Source: Coptis chinensis | Taxonomy: Eukaryota > Streptophyta > Magnoliopsida > Ranunculales > Ranunculaceae | Direction: 5' to 3' | Assembly (NCBI GenBank): GCA_015680905.1 | Contig: CM027379.1 | Span: 99,685,001-99,749,000, forward strand | Length of the DNA stretch: 64,000 nt | In this document: positions 1-9,537 of the stretch, in pieces | Numbering within the stretch: the first letter of the stretch is position 1 | How the letters are laid out: each line of letters starts with the position of its first letter | Translations under genes and position numbers: made by a program | The notes under the pieces: generated by a model | Told to the model about the DNA's origin: nothing | The model's database searches: none | Seen by the model: the letters and a program-made list of their open reading frames with translations, nothing else

Positions 1-845
1 TATATAAAGATGTGAACTTTACTACTTTTAATTAACCAATACTTCAAATCTAATTAATGACTAAGAATTGAATAACAACAATGGAAATTAGATCTAATAA
101 ATTGAAATGACAAAAATTGACTATTTTATTTATCTAACTAAATGAAGAACAATGATTCAAAGGATTAATCTAAAACAATGAATTGAAACTAATTAATTTA
201 ACTAATTGAATTCAAATAAAACTAGATCTAGAAGATATTTTAATGGCTATTTTTTTACTCTAACCTATCTACCTATCCTAACTTAAGAGCTAAGTCTTAT
301 TTTATACAAAGGAAGAGACCAGATCCACAATTTCGTGCATGGGCTGAGGAGCCATGTTTTGGGCCGGAAAATCGAGCCCAAAGCCCAATTTCTTCAGTCC
401 ACAGAGCCCATTTCAGCTGGCTTCGACTTCAGCAGACTTTTCGTCCACTTTTGCTCCTTTGATTTGGTCAAGGCTTAGACCATTGGAAAGCTCTTTCTGA
501 GCCGGTCGTTTTGATGTAAGGTAGGCCCAATTCCGAGGTCTGAGTCCAAAGATATGGTCTTCGAAAGTTCTGCCGACTTGTGCACTATTTATGCTCGTGT
601 TGACTTTTTAGCTTTTGACCGGGCTTTACAAAGGCTTTGTCTCCTTGAATCTTGGCCTTTATCACAGAACTTCATATCCCAACCAACCCTTGCTCCTTTA
701 TCTCGCCAAAGTGGCACATAATTGACTTTACTACCTGAAGTACATAAAAACACGTAATCAACATTAACTCTTATTTATTACTCACATAATTGGTCTAAAA
801 GTATGATTATTGAGGGGTTAAAACTACAATTTTGGGCTCTTATCA
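1..845 (-). mobile_element. LTR of an Athila-type Ty3/gypsy element (5' LTR, minus strand, cut by window edge)
   Basis: Read on the minus strand, the segment begins TGATAAGAGCCC at 845, the same start as the LTRs at 2941, 19144, 32481 and 46355. It then shows the shared LTR block containing GAGCCGGTCG (near 505) and a GCCCATGCACGAA-type motif (near 335). The sequence to the right (846 on) is unrelated LTR sequence, so 845 is the outer 5' end. The body of this element must lie left of the window. The other LTR and the target duplication are therefore not visible; the flanking bases are TTTAC. Confidence 0.85.
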
Positions 846-1014
846 TTTACTTATACTTTATAAGGTACTGATGATATGATCTTTTGTGTGTCACCACACA
901 CCATATCATCTACAACATAAAGTATTAGACACATGCATATAACTAATAACATATATAATATGCATAACATTTGCCCATATGATCCTCAAATGCTTTTAAT
1001 ATATAACCCTATCA
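846..1014 (+). mobile_element. 3' end of an LTR, same family as the solo LTR at 17434-18689
   Basis: The segment matches 18488-18689 closely, including the GTGTGTCACCACACACC palindrome and the terminal ATAACCCTATCA. It lacks about 30 bases present near 18627. It was truncated on the left when the element at 1-845 inserted into it. Its right end abuts coding sequence of an Athila-type ORF2, so this LTR itself had inserted into that element. Confidence 0.8.
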
Positions 1015-1017
1015 ATA

Positions 1018-1101
1018 TGGAGAGAGGTTTGGCAAGTTATAATGGCGTGGCAGGACGTAAAAGGACCTCGCTTCTATGTAGATGAGGATGATGACGCCTA
1101 A
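1018..1101 (+). pseudogene. C-terminal end of Athila-type ORF2 (fragment)
   Basis: The 28-codon open frame starts WREVWQVIMAWQDVKGP and ends in an acidic run before TAA. The minus-strand element has the equivalent WRKAWKVIMAWQD at about 48225-48180, ending in its TAA at 48141. The 5' side of the ORF is removed by the LTR insertion at 1014. The agreement between two independent copies shows this is real coding sequence and not chance. Function of ORF2 is unknown; see the full-length entry at 29608. Confidence 0.7.
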
Positions 1102-1115
1102 ATGATGGATAGGAG

Positions 1116-1279
1116 GTAAGTTTATATTTTTGTTCGTGTCTACTTATGTCCCAAGAAATTTACTCTTTTTGTAACCCCATAACGGGTGGAACTCATATAG
1201 AGTTGCGTCTATTTTCACGCGTTTTGCAGATGTTTTAATGCCTAAATGATGGATAATATGTTTTAACTTTGTTTTGCAG
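1116..1279 (+). other. Putative short intron just after ORF2 in Athila-type element
   Basis: A canonical donor (AGGAG/GTAAGTTT) lies 15 bases past the ORF2 stop, and a pyrimidine-rich TTGTTTTGCAG acceptor is at 1279. Donor and acceptor occur at the same place in the copies at 30697-30833 and 47988-48126. In this copy a second GTTTTGCAGATGTT occurs near 1222, a local duplication that lengthens the segment. Splicing is inferred from sequence only. Confidence 0.5.
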
Positions 1280-2929
1280 ATGTTCCAAAATTTCACGCGT
1301 TTCCATGGTATTTTCCTACCCTTCTTATGTCAATATTTTGAGGACAAAGCATGCTTTTATTTGGGGATAAAATAGAAACATGCGTTATTTAAGGCACCTG
1401 TTAGGATATAGATATGTATAATATGCACTTGTTTTATAGTAAAAAAATAAAAATTTCAAAAAAAATAAAAATAAAAAGTATATGCTATACACTTAGGAAT
1501 ACTGGTATTGTTTCTTTCTCTATGCTCTTAAAAATCTAGAAGTTTCACGTTAGCTTTTGCATTAGAATAGTTTTTAGAAACTTAGGTTAATATGTAGGTA
1601 ATAATCTTTGCATCTTTCTATAAATATATTGCATGAGCATCTATGTTTGTATTGGCGGTAAGTTTATGAAATCTAGGCTAGTATACTTATTCTATAAATC
1701 CTGTGAGAATATAGCCTAAAGCCTTATATGAGTGAAATATTTGAGAAATGACACAAATGAGAGAAGTAAATTCTGAATACAGAAATCACACGTCTACTTT
1801 CTTGATCACTATGTCATATCCTAAGCGAGAATTTAGGCCCTCTTTAGATCGATATAGCCAGAAATTCAAACCTATATGAAATAATTTTCCGCTAGTCGCC
1901 CCTCTAAGCCTTTCTTTAGCCTTTCATAAACCGCAAATCCTTAACCCTTTTACAAAACAAAATAAAAATAAAAATCAGCCTACCCATTCTTTGAATGAGC
2001 TAGAGAATAGAGATGAAGAATAGAAAAGAGAAAGACCTTTGAAATCAAGAATTTGTTAGTTGCTTCAAATAAGAAAAGAAAGTTTCCATCCAAAGAAAAA
2101 AAAAATAATGAGTTAGAACTCCCAAAAATAGAATCGAAGGAGTCAAAAGCCAAAAGAAAAAGAAAAAGAAAATAAAAAAAACGGCTAAGGATGGAAACAA
2201 AATGTAGAAGCAAAGTAAAGAACAAGGTTTTCTCTAGTTACATAATATGAAGACTCTATTATCTCAGACTAGTTCTTTTTGAATATCTATTTCCTTCATT
2301 CTTAAACCATCACCTAATCCCCGCAACACATAATAAAGTCCTCTAGCTCAATTAGGAATAGCTTAGTGTGATAGTAAGTGGCAGATGTGTTTGATCGACT
2401 TTGGCTTCCTTCTGTGTCATTGAGATTGTAAGGTAAAGTGTGCCCACTGCACACTAGAGTAGCGAAACTTGAGCGGAAAAATCAGAGTGTTTTTGTCTTG
2501 ACATTTATGTGAGGACCTACTTAAGAACGCTATTATAAAATTTTAGAAACGGACCTGTTACTGCATTTCATAGCATAACTCATTGTATATATGTTTATTC
2601 GTATATAATTGATTATTATGCATGTATTAGATTAGGTTTCGACTTGATTATTCTGTATTCATTGTTAATGAGATGGATAAGATATCTGAGAATAAGGAAA
2701 CAATAGTTTTATTTCTTAGTCATTGTAGTATAGATGAAGTTTGTGAGTACCTTCACTGGAAAACTCTCACGAGGCTATAACTTGTCCACTAGGGAATTCC
2801 TAGTGGTTTAAGGCCTTATTGCATATGGTCAATGCAATCGCACTCGGTAAAACGAGATTAGTTAGAACTCCATTTTTAGTCACTTATTCTAATTTCTCAT
2901 ATTTGCTTGAGGACAAACAAAATGCTGTT
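1280..2929 (+). other. Non-coding 3' block of Athila-type element
   Basis: No convincing ORF. The block is collinear with 30834-32465 and, inverted, with 46371-47987. It includes a GAGGACAAAGC followed by TTTGGGG tract (1340-1366), an A-rich stretch (1440-1470), the GATCGATATAGCCAGAAATT segment (1848), a purine-rich tract (2055-2180) and TTCACTGGAAAACTCTCACG (2752). The conservation among the three copies, by eye, is at least as good as in the coding part. Confidence 0.7.
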
Positions 2930-2940
2930 TGGGGATGGTT
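2926..2940 (+). promoter_or_regulatory. Polypurine tract
   Basis: TGTTTGGGGATGGTT lies immediately before the LTR start TGATAAGATCCC. It would prime plus-strand DNA synthesis. It follows GAGGACAAACAAAATGC, the same context as at 32450 and (inverted) 46372. Confidence 0.7.
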
Positions 2941-4318
2941 TGATAAGATCCCAAAACTGTAGTTTTAACCCCTTAACAATATTGCTTTTAGACCAATTAT
3001 GTGATTAATAAATAAGAGTTAGTGATGTTTACGTGCTTTTATGTATTTCAGGCATTGGAGTCAATTATGTGCAGAATTGTGTCCCTTTTGCGAGATAAAT
3101 GAGCAAAGGTTAGTTGCTGAGAAGTTCTACGACTAAAGGCCAAGATTCAAGGAGAAAAATCCTTTTTAAAGCCCGGTCAAAGCTGAAAAGTCAAAATCAA
3201 CGCGGGCAGAAATAGCACATAAAAGTTAACAGAACTTCCGAAGGCTGTATCTTTGGACTCAGACCTCGAATTGGGTCCAAAGATCATATGTCAAAATGAC
3301 CGGCTCAGAAAAATCTTTCTAACAGTCCAAACCTTGACCTAGTCAGAGGAGCGGAAGTAGACAAAAAAGCTGTTGAAGTCATTTCCAGTTGAAAACCCCC
3401 TTGTGGACTAAAGTAATGAGGTTTTGGGCTCGATTTTGCGACCCAAAACATGGCTCCAAATCCCATGCACGAATTTGTAGACCTAATCCTCTTCTATATA
3501 AAGAGGACTAAGGCCAAACTCTTATCCATCCTAGATTAGATAGAAAATACTTAGTTAGCTTTAGTTTGTCTTAATTTCATAATTAGTTATTCATAAACTT
3601 AGTTCTAAATTAGTTTTAATTCAGTTTTGAATCATTAGACTCTCTTTCAATTAGATTAATAAAGTAATTGTTATTCTTCCAATAATGTCTTGTTCTTATT
3701 GTTTTTATTCCAGAAATGATAGTTTGATGAATCAAGGCTAAAACTTCCATTAGAGGGGTTTGAGGAAGCCTTGATAAAAACTTGATTTTGTTAGCGTAGA
3801 AATGGTTGTAATAATCTATTCCACTCTAGAAAGTAATTAATTCACCATGAGAATGGGTTTAATTGCTTCACATGATGATTGTTAGTTGGTAGAGATTGCC
3901 ATGAACAGTTAGGGATTAGAAAAACCCAATTGTTATGTGAAAACATTGCGATTCGGATTACAACAATTCTATGTTAGTTTATTAAGTCGACTCAAGGTGG
4001 AATCAAATTCCCCTAATTCCGTCCCATATTCACATCATAGTTTTGAATTGCCGTATTTTGATTTATAACATCTTGATTAGTTAATTCACCATCTTAGTTA
4101 AAATTCAAATCCATTACTCATTGATTTTGTTAGAATTAATGAACTAGGAAACTTTACATCTAATCAAGCTAGGAGTGGAACGAATTCTCTACTCCAAATA
4201 TTGCATTGATAATGAGAGTAGAATCTTTGATATTAAGTAGTAATTAGTTTTAGTTTTACTTACATTTGAGTTTAATTACTTATTCGTAGGTAAAACTATT
4301 GTTTTACGTATTTTATCA
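2941..4318 (+). mobile_element. 3' LTR of Athila-type element (1378 bp)
   Basis: Begins TGATAAGATCCC and ends ATTTTATCA, giving the TG...CA ends of LTRs. A TATA-like TATATAAA at 3495-3502 is the likely promoter core. The sequence is closer to the LTR at 45029-46355 (for example the CAGGCATTGGAGTCAA segment near 3051) than to the LTRs at 19144 and 32481, so at least two LTR subfamilies are present. Confidence 0.85.
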
Positions 4319-4445
4319 GCAGCTTCTTTTAGAACATCATCAACTTCTTTTAAATGATTTGTATCTTTACCACCCTAATTTTTCTTCATTTGTCCCAACA
4401 TTTCACTGTCCCTCAGGATAGCCGCTCGTGTCTTTCCACACAAAC
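4319..4445 (-). repeat. Copy of the Ulp1-gene-fragment repeat
   Basis: Matches 8027-8150, sharing CTTCTTTTAGAACATC, ATCTTTACCACCCT, TTTTCTTCATTTGTCC and AGGATAGCCGCTCGTGTC. On the minus strand this corresponds to the upstream exon-like part of the fragment described at 7707-8186. Here its frame is interrupted by stops. The Athila-type element at 1015-4318 inserted at its left edge. Confidence 0.6.
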
Positions 4446-4459
4446 CGGTTCTATAAATA

Positions 4460-4745
4460 GCCTAATCAATGAAGTATGTTTTTTGTGCTATTGACCCAAT
4501 CGATTTCTTGTCAAATAAAGATCTATGAGAAGATCTATATATGAGGAGGGCATCTATATATAACTTACAAAAGTACATATTCTCCCATACTTGTTCTCTG
4601 TCTCTTTGGGAAGTGGGGAACGCGGACCCCAATACCATTTGATGACCACACCTTCAGTTTCTTATAAATCCACAACCCAAAGCTATATTATTCACTATTA
4701 GACCTTAATCTTCTTCTACTTCTGCCACACCAAATCTTCTTTAAC
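4460..4745 (+). promoter_or_regulatory. Promoter-like segment, duplicated at 8900-9190
   Basis: Shared stretches with the second copy include AAAGATCTATG, GAAGATCTATAT, CTCTGTCTCTTTGGGAAG, CCATTTGATGACCACAC and CTATTAGACCTTAATCTT. A TATA box (TATAAAT, 4663-4669) lies about 80 bases before the ATG at 4746 and is kept in the second copy at 9115-9121. The spacing fits a core promoter plus a short leader. No expression can be shown from sequence alone. Confidence 0.5.
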
Positions 4746-5099
4746 ATGTCTAACCTTATGGAGAGCACTGACGTGAACGTTTTACTTAGGCATGGCAGCC
4801 CATTCTCGCCTAAAGAGAAACACATCATGAAGTTATTCATCGATAGCAAGCACAGAGAAGGAGAACAGTGCATCATTGGCAATGTCCTATGCCATTTGAA
4901 GGAAACAAAGATAAGGATGGAGTAGGAGGAAGCAGAAAACCAAGATATGGAAAATCTCAACTATGAGAAGTTCAAGAGTAGACATTTGCGGTATATGCTG
5001 GCTCAGGAGTTTAAACCCATGAAATGGCCGCCCACTGGTTGCCCTTGTTTCCGGGGTCACCATTGTTTGTTCCATTCAGAAGAAAATAATTCGGTGTAG
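4746..5099 (+). pseudogene. Small protein ORF of unknown function with one in-frame stop
   Basis: I do not recognise this gene. From ATG 4746 the frame reads 59 codons to TAG at 4923-4925, then stays open for 57 more codons to TAG at 5097-5099. The protein starts MSNLMESTDVNVLLRHGSPF and is followed by a Lys/Glu-rich middle. After the stop an acidic/charged segment leads into a Cys/His cluster near the C-terminus (GCPCFRGHHCLFH), which could bind metal. The frame continues smoothly in character across the stop, so a single nonsense mutation in a once 117-residue protein is likely. A genuine 59-residue product is the alternative. A promoter-like segment with a TATA box is directly upstream. 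Confidence 0.4.
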
Positions 5100-5640
5100 T
5101 TGTGAACCAATATATTTCTAGATGTGATGGTTACTGTCGTTATTGTTAACTAATGTAATGTTAGTGCAAGAGATATGTAACTTAACTTGTCATATGCATA
5201 AATGGTACTGTTCGGCTCTATGGCTCCGAACTGAAGGTTTTGAGTAGTCTGCAGATGTATCTTGTAAGAAGTGACATAACATTTGAGTATGACAGTTATA
5301 ATGTCATATCTACCAGTAAGTTGTACCCAATATATAAGGGATTATTGAAAGTGAATAGAAGCAAGAGAGAGAGTATTTTTAGAGTGAAAATACATCTCCT
5401 AGTCTCTACCATTAACCCAACAATTATCATCTTACTAGTTTATGCAAGTGTTGATATTCATATTACCTTCGAAATTTATGCTTTGTAGGTTTATGCTTTC
5501 TGTGGTCAGTGTTTGTTACCTACTTTAACCTATTTCTGATGAGAAAAACTTATCACCATAGTTAACACACAAATTTAGGTACGACAAATGTTCCTAAGAA
5601 GCACTGTACTACCCGCAATGTAGTGAGCCAATACCACAAT
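5100..5640. repeat. Downstream flank; 5434-5640 is duplicated at 10725-10935
   Basis: From GTTTATGCAAGTGTTGATAT (about 5439) to ACCCGCAATGTAGTGA (about 5626) the sequence matches the stretch downstream of the F-box-like pseudogene. It sits at the same relative position behind a different ORF, so the two loci share upstream and downstream flanks but not the core. Nothing coding is supported in 5100-5430. Confidence 0.6.
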
Positions 5641-5964
5641 GAACGGATGAAGTACATAGTGCATAAAAGCGATCATGGTGTACATACTATCCACTTTAAC
5701 CCTTACATCTCTCAAGAGAAGCTTCTATTGCATTCCAAAAAATTATTTTGTTACCTCCCAAAACAGGATAGTAATATGATAAAATCTAAACAACACTAAT
5801 AGTAAACAACATTAGAAACGGAGAAAGAAGACGACTACAACATCACATAGGAAAAGTTTTGTCCGTTGCAGGAACGTTGAAAGGACGTACAGTGGCACCA
5901 TTGTCATCAAATTTTAGATTAAAAAAAGTTCCCACTAATTAGAGGAAATTAATTTTAAATTTTA
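5641..5964. other. Intergenic, no gene seen
   Basis: No coding or RNA signal recognised. The right part (5905-5955) carries the start of another dispersed repeat (TTTTAGATTAAAAAAAGTT, then CCACTAATTAGAG). That repeat also occurs at 7583 and 12050 and here is interrupted by the foldback element at 5965. Confidence 0.5.
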
Positions 5965-6744
5965 GGATTTTTTTACTTAACCCCCCATTTTGGAAATCAT
6001 TACTGATTGCCCCCCACTCCATCTGTTACTCTTTTTTGTGTGGAACGAACATTGGTATTTTCCATATTGATAATTTTGCCCCTACTTCAAATTTGTAAAA
6101 ACCCCCCATTTTTAACATACATCTTTGACCATTAACCAACCTTCTCAAAAAATCAGAAAATTAGAAAAAAAAAAAATAATAATAATAATTAAATAAAAAT
6201 TTGTAAAACTTAAAAACTCTGAAAAATTCAAAAAAAATAAATGAAAAAAAAGCAAAAACTTCATTTTATTTTATTTTCAAATTTTTTGAGTTCTTTTATT
6301 ATTTTTTTCAAATTTTTATGCATTTTTCAAATTTATTTTATTTTTCTGAAATTTTTTTAGAATTTTTTTCCAATTCGTTTTTTCAATTTTTGGACATTTT
6401 CGGTTTTTTTTTTTTAATTTTCCTTTTATCAAATATTTTTTAATTTTTTTTCAAGTTTTTGTAATTTTTTAATTGTTTTTTTTTTCAATTTTCCAAATTT
6501 TTTTAGTTTTGAGATTTTTTTTTTTTTTAATTTTTTCATTTTTTTAGGAGATTGGTAAATGGTCAAAGACGTATGTTAAAAATGGGGGGTTTTTACAAAT
6601 TTGAAGTAGGGGAAAATTGTCAATATGAGAAATACTAATGTCCGTTATGCACAAAACAGAGTAATAGACAGAGTGGGGGGTAATCAGTAATGATTTCCAA
6701 AATAGGGGGTTACCCTACTTTGGGGGGTTAAGCCGAAAAAATCC
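5965..6744. mobile_element. Mutator-type foldback MITE (780 bp) with ~200-bp terminal inverted repeats
   Basis: The left end (GGATTTTTTT, CTTAACCCCCC, TTTTGGAAATCATTACTGAT, CCCCCCACTC, ACTTCAAATTTGTAAAAACC, CCCCCATTTTTAACATAC) is mirrored at the right end in reverse complement down to AAAAAATCC at 6744. The right arm holds about 20 extra bases near 6705-6725. The middle (about 6150-6545) is nearly pure A/T low-complexity sequence without an ORF. The flanks carry TAAATTTTA (5956-5964) and TGAATTTTA (6745-6753), a 9-bp duplication with one mismatch, the size typical of Mutator-like elements. Related repeats at 7583 and 12050 show the target without this insertion. It has no transposase. Confidence 0.75.
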
Positions 6745-7000
6745 TGAATTTTAATGGTCTGCTAATTTAAAAGAGAGAAACAAAAGTTTTTTATTTTCAC
6801 GTGGGCCCCACAAAACCTTAAAAAAAATTTTTTTTTCAATAGTGAGCCCCACATAGTTTCAGTTATTTTTTTTTAATCGTTATCTTTTTTCTTTATTTTT
6901 TCTCATTTTTGTTAACTTAGCAATTAAAAAAAATCAAGAACATTGTTTTTTTGTGGGACCCACATAATAATAAAAAGGGTAAATTTGGAAGTGGAATTAT
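6745..7000. repeat. Dispersed repeat, matches 12090-12330
   Basis: Shares TTTTAATGGTC, AAAGAGAGAAA, GTGGGCCCCACAAA, TTTTTTTCAA and GTGGGACCCAC with 12095-12315. Together with 5905-5955 it formed one continuous repeat before the foldback element inserted. The two GGGCCCCAC/GTGGGACCCAC segments are mutually inverted, hinting at another decayed inverted-repeat element. No coding. Confidence 0.5.
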
Positions 7001-7369
7001 ATTTAATTCTTTTGTGTTTTTTTTTCCGCTAATCCGTAGTATATCTAATAATAATAAGTGATATATTTATTTTGCCCTATTTATGCAAACCTAATTTTTT
7101 CTCTCTGATAAAATATTTCTTTCACATCTTTACCGGTATCAGAGCTCAACATTTGACACTCCTATACAAATTTTTCATTTGAAAATTAATAGATCTCATC
7201 TCTTGTTCAATGCTAAACGTAATCTTTATCACCTATTGCATAAATGATAGACATTGTTTCAATGTAATCAGCAGCTATAGCTCGACTCTCATTGATCTCT
7301 TATCCCTTTATACCCTTTTGCGCTCCCATATTTATGACATTATTATTATTTTTTTTATTTTGTAGGCCC

Positions 7370-7700
7370 ACCATAACTAAAAAAAACTAAATAAATAAAT
7401 ATCATATTATTATTTTCCTTTTATTATTTATTATATTATTTAGTTTATGTCAATTTTTTTGCCACCATAGATTTAGCAATTTTATTAATAAGTGAATTTA
7501 AAAAAAGATAAAATATGAAGTGGGGACTTAGTATTCGCAAGACCTATATTTTTATTCTGATGGAGCCGACATGAAAATATCGAATTTTAGATTAAAAAAA
7601 GTTTCCACTAATTAGAGTAAAATAATTAGGCAGTTTTAATGGTCCTCTAATTTTAAAGAGAGAAATCAAAAGTTCTTTTAAAAGCTCACGGAGGTAATAC
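7370..7700. repeat. Dispersed repeat, matches 11850-12155
   Basis: The stretch AAATATCATATTATTATTTT through CACCATAGATTTA, AAAAAGATAAAATATGAAGT, GGGGACTTAGT, GATGGAGCCGACATGAAAAT and AGAGAGAAAT is collinear with the second copy. The repeat ends against the Ulp1-like fragment on its right. It is AT-rich with no ORF. 7001-7369 upstream holds AT-rich sequence with nothing recognised. Confidence 0.65.
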
Positions 7701-7706
7701 GGTTGT

Positions 7707-8186
7707 TTAGAAAACACAATCGGGTGATGCAAGTGCAAACACCCCGCAATTCCATGTATCATTTTGTTTAGCACACTCTACAAACACAATTTCCCAGTCT
7801 TTTCCCAACTGCATATCCAGCATACACTTTGTATCGCGTAACAATAAGCCAACAGGCGAGAATACATTGTCGAAAACCAACAATACATTGACTTTTTTAG
7901 AAAGCCCACCTTTTCTGCATCATTGTAGGTAGTTCTCACTTTTGACTTCTCTTTGCAGTCCGTCCGGATAGCCGCTAGCTTCGTTCTACTACCAATCCCT
8001 ACTTCTTTTGTCCTCACAACAACTTCTTTTAGAACATCGATCATCAGCTCCTTTTAAATGATCTGTATCTTTACCACCCTTATTTTTCTTCATTTGTCCT
8101 GACATTTTACGGTCCCTCAGGATAGCCGCTCGTGTCTTTCCACACAAACCAGTTCTATTTGCAATACCTTCACTCTGCGTAACCAC
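7707..8186 (-). pseudogene. Ulp1/SUMO-protease-like (C48) gene fragment
   Basis: On the minus strand the frame ending at TAA 7707-7709 reads VNVLLVFDNVFSPVG, then a stretch containing LGKDWEIVFVEC, then AKQNDTWNCGVFALA. The Asp, the Gln and the NCG-Cys are in the positions of the catalytic Asp, oxyanion Gln and nucleophile Cys of Ulp1-type cysteine proteases (established family pattern). The catalytic His block upstream is missing. Upstream (8186-7989) another frame encodes a Lys/Arg-rich segment with GKDTDHLKGADD, joined out of frame with stops between. This is a decayed fragment. Pieces of it recur at 4319, 8236 and 8613. Confidence 0.5.
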
Positions 8187-8204
8187 ATTATTATCACTAA
8201 AATA

Positions 8205-8300
8205 GGTATCTATGGCACGTATAAATCAAATACGACAATACATTGTCGAAAACCAACAATACATTGACTTATTCAGAAAACCCACCAAATTTGGTTATAC
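8205..8300 (-). repeat. Second partial copy of the Ulp1-fragment repeat
   Basis: ATACATTGTCGAAAACCAAC and AATACATTGACTT with a following ACCCACC match 7863-7905. On the minus strand this encodes the VNVLLVFDNV part only. It stands alone without the NCG segment. Confidence 0.55.
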
Positions 8301-8589
8301 TTATACTTAAGTTGTAGAGTTGTTCTTTTTTGTTATAATTATTTTGGTTGCTAGAGTGGAGAAGAATGGTTGTTGGAGAAGAAGGGTCGATCTAATTTGT
8401 TGGGTTTAGAAGATGGGAAGGGTAATTTACCAGTTTACCCCATTATTTTGGTTGTTTTAGTTGGGTAGATATGTTAGATCTGGTCCATTGGTTCTAAGAG
8501 AATGAGTGGTACGGATAGAGAGTGGCTAGTCAGGGAGTGGGTGTATCCCTCCCCAATATATAATCCTAAGTTCTAAAAATCCAAGACTT

Positions 8590-8750
8590 ACATGCCTCTT
8601 ATAAATCAAATACAATAATACATTGTCGAAAACCAACAATACATTGACGTTTGTAGCAAACCCACCATTTCTGCATCATTAACACGACTACCAATCACCA
8701 ATTCCTCTGTACTCACAACAACTTATTTTAGAACATCAGTTACCATAAAG
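8590..8750 (-). repeat. Third partial copy of the Ulp1-fragment repeat
   Basis: ATACATTGTCGAAAACCAAC, then AATACATTGACG, ACCCACCATTTCTGCATCAT, CGACTACCAATC and CAACTTATTTTAGAACATCA match 7863-8040 with deletions. It is followed at about 8900 by the second promoter-like segment. An (AATG)n microsatellite lies at 8797-8812. Confidence 0.55.
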
Positions 8751-8899
8751 ATGGCACTATCAAACTTTGCAAAAATGAGTCTTAAGTAATGTATGAATGA
8801 ATGAATGAATCAAGATATGAGTGCCAAATCCCTGTAATGAATAAACATATGAATGCAATTTTCTTAGTTTTTAGCAGTCCAATAAAATAACAGTCCTAA

Positions 8900-9190
8900 T
8901 GAAATAGCCTAATCAATTAAGTACGTTTTTCATGCTCTTGACCCAATCAATTTAGGGTCAATTTATGGTCAATAAAGATCTATGGGAAGATCTATATACT
9001 TATGCTACTTATTCTCCCATACTTATTCTCTGTCTCTTTGGGAAGGGGGAAACGCAGGTCCCCATAACAAAACACAGACCCCAAGTCCATTTGATGACCA
9101 CACGTTTAGTTTCCTATAAATCCACCACCCAAAGCTTTGAAAGATATTATTCACTACTAGACCTTAATCTTAGCTTAATCTTAAGAGGGC
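8900..9190 (+). promoter_or_regulatory. Second copy of the promoter-like segment
   Basis: Collinear with 4460-4715, including TATAAAT at 9115-9121 and CCATTTGATGACCACAC at 9088. Compared with the first copy it has extra bases near 8960 and 9030-9085. The homology stops shortly after CTTCTACTTTTGCCACACC (9190-9208). The sequence behind is not the small ORF but leads to the F-box-like pseudogene about 330 bases further on. Confidence 0.5.
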
Positions 9191-9537
9191 TTCTACTTTT
9201 GCCACACCAAATCGGAAAATAAAAAAAACATACATATGCTACATGAAAACTTATGGCATGTTCCCAATTAACCACGTGTCCCCTTCTTACTCCAGATAAT
9301 AAGGGAACTAATAAATGGTTCTTCTATTCTTAAACCGCTTACTAGGGTAATACTTTGCAAAAACGGTTTGCAAAAAACCAAGACCTGAGAAAACGGTTAC
9401 AGTAACTGAGACATAAGAGAACAGTTCAGTATAAAATCCTTAAATAGAGTAATGGAAACAGAGTCATAAAATCCTTAAGCAGAAACAGACAACAGATCAA
9501 ACATCGGCCTCTTCGTTTACTACACACAACAACAACA

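Larger units (their letters stand above)
1015..4318 (+). mobile_element. Athila-type gypsy element, 3' portion only (ORF2 end, 3' block, 3' LTR)
   Basis: Collinear with 30600-33963 and, inverted, with 48200-45029. In order it holds the last codons of ORF2, an intron-like segment, a long non-coding 3' block, a polypurine tract and a 1378-bp LTR. Everything upstream of ORF2 lies beyond the copia-like LTR insertion at 846-1014 and outside the window. The LTR ends TTTTATCA at 4318 and is followed by GCAGC, which would be one copy of the target duplication. Confidence 0.85.

Noticed and set aside
5240-5488. 82-codon plus-strand frame downstream of the small Cys/His ORF
   Set aside because: Its 3' part lies in the duplicated flank, where the second copy (10725-10800) does not keep the frame; no domain character.
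8965-9222. 85-codon plus-strand frame in the second promoter-like segment
   Set aside because: It starts inside the duplicated promoter and has no matching frame in the first copy; it overlaps the TATA box.
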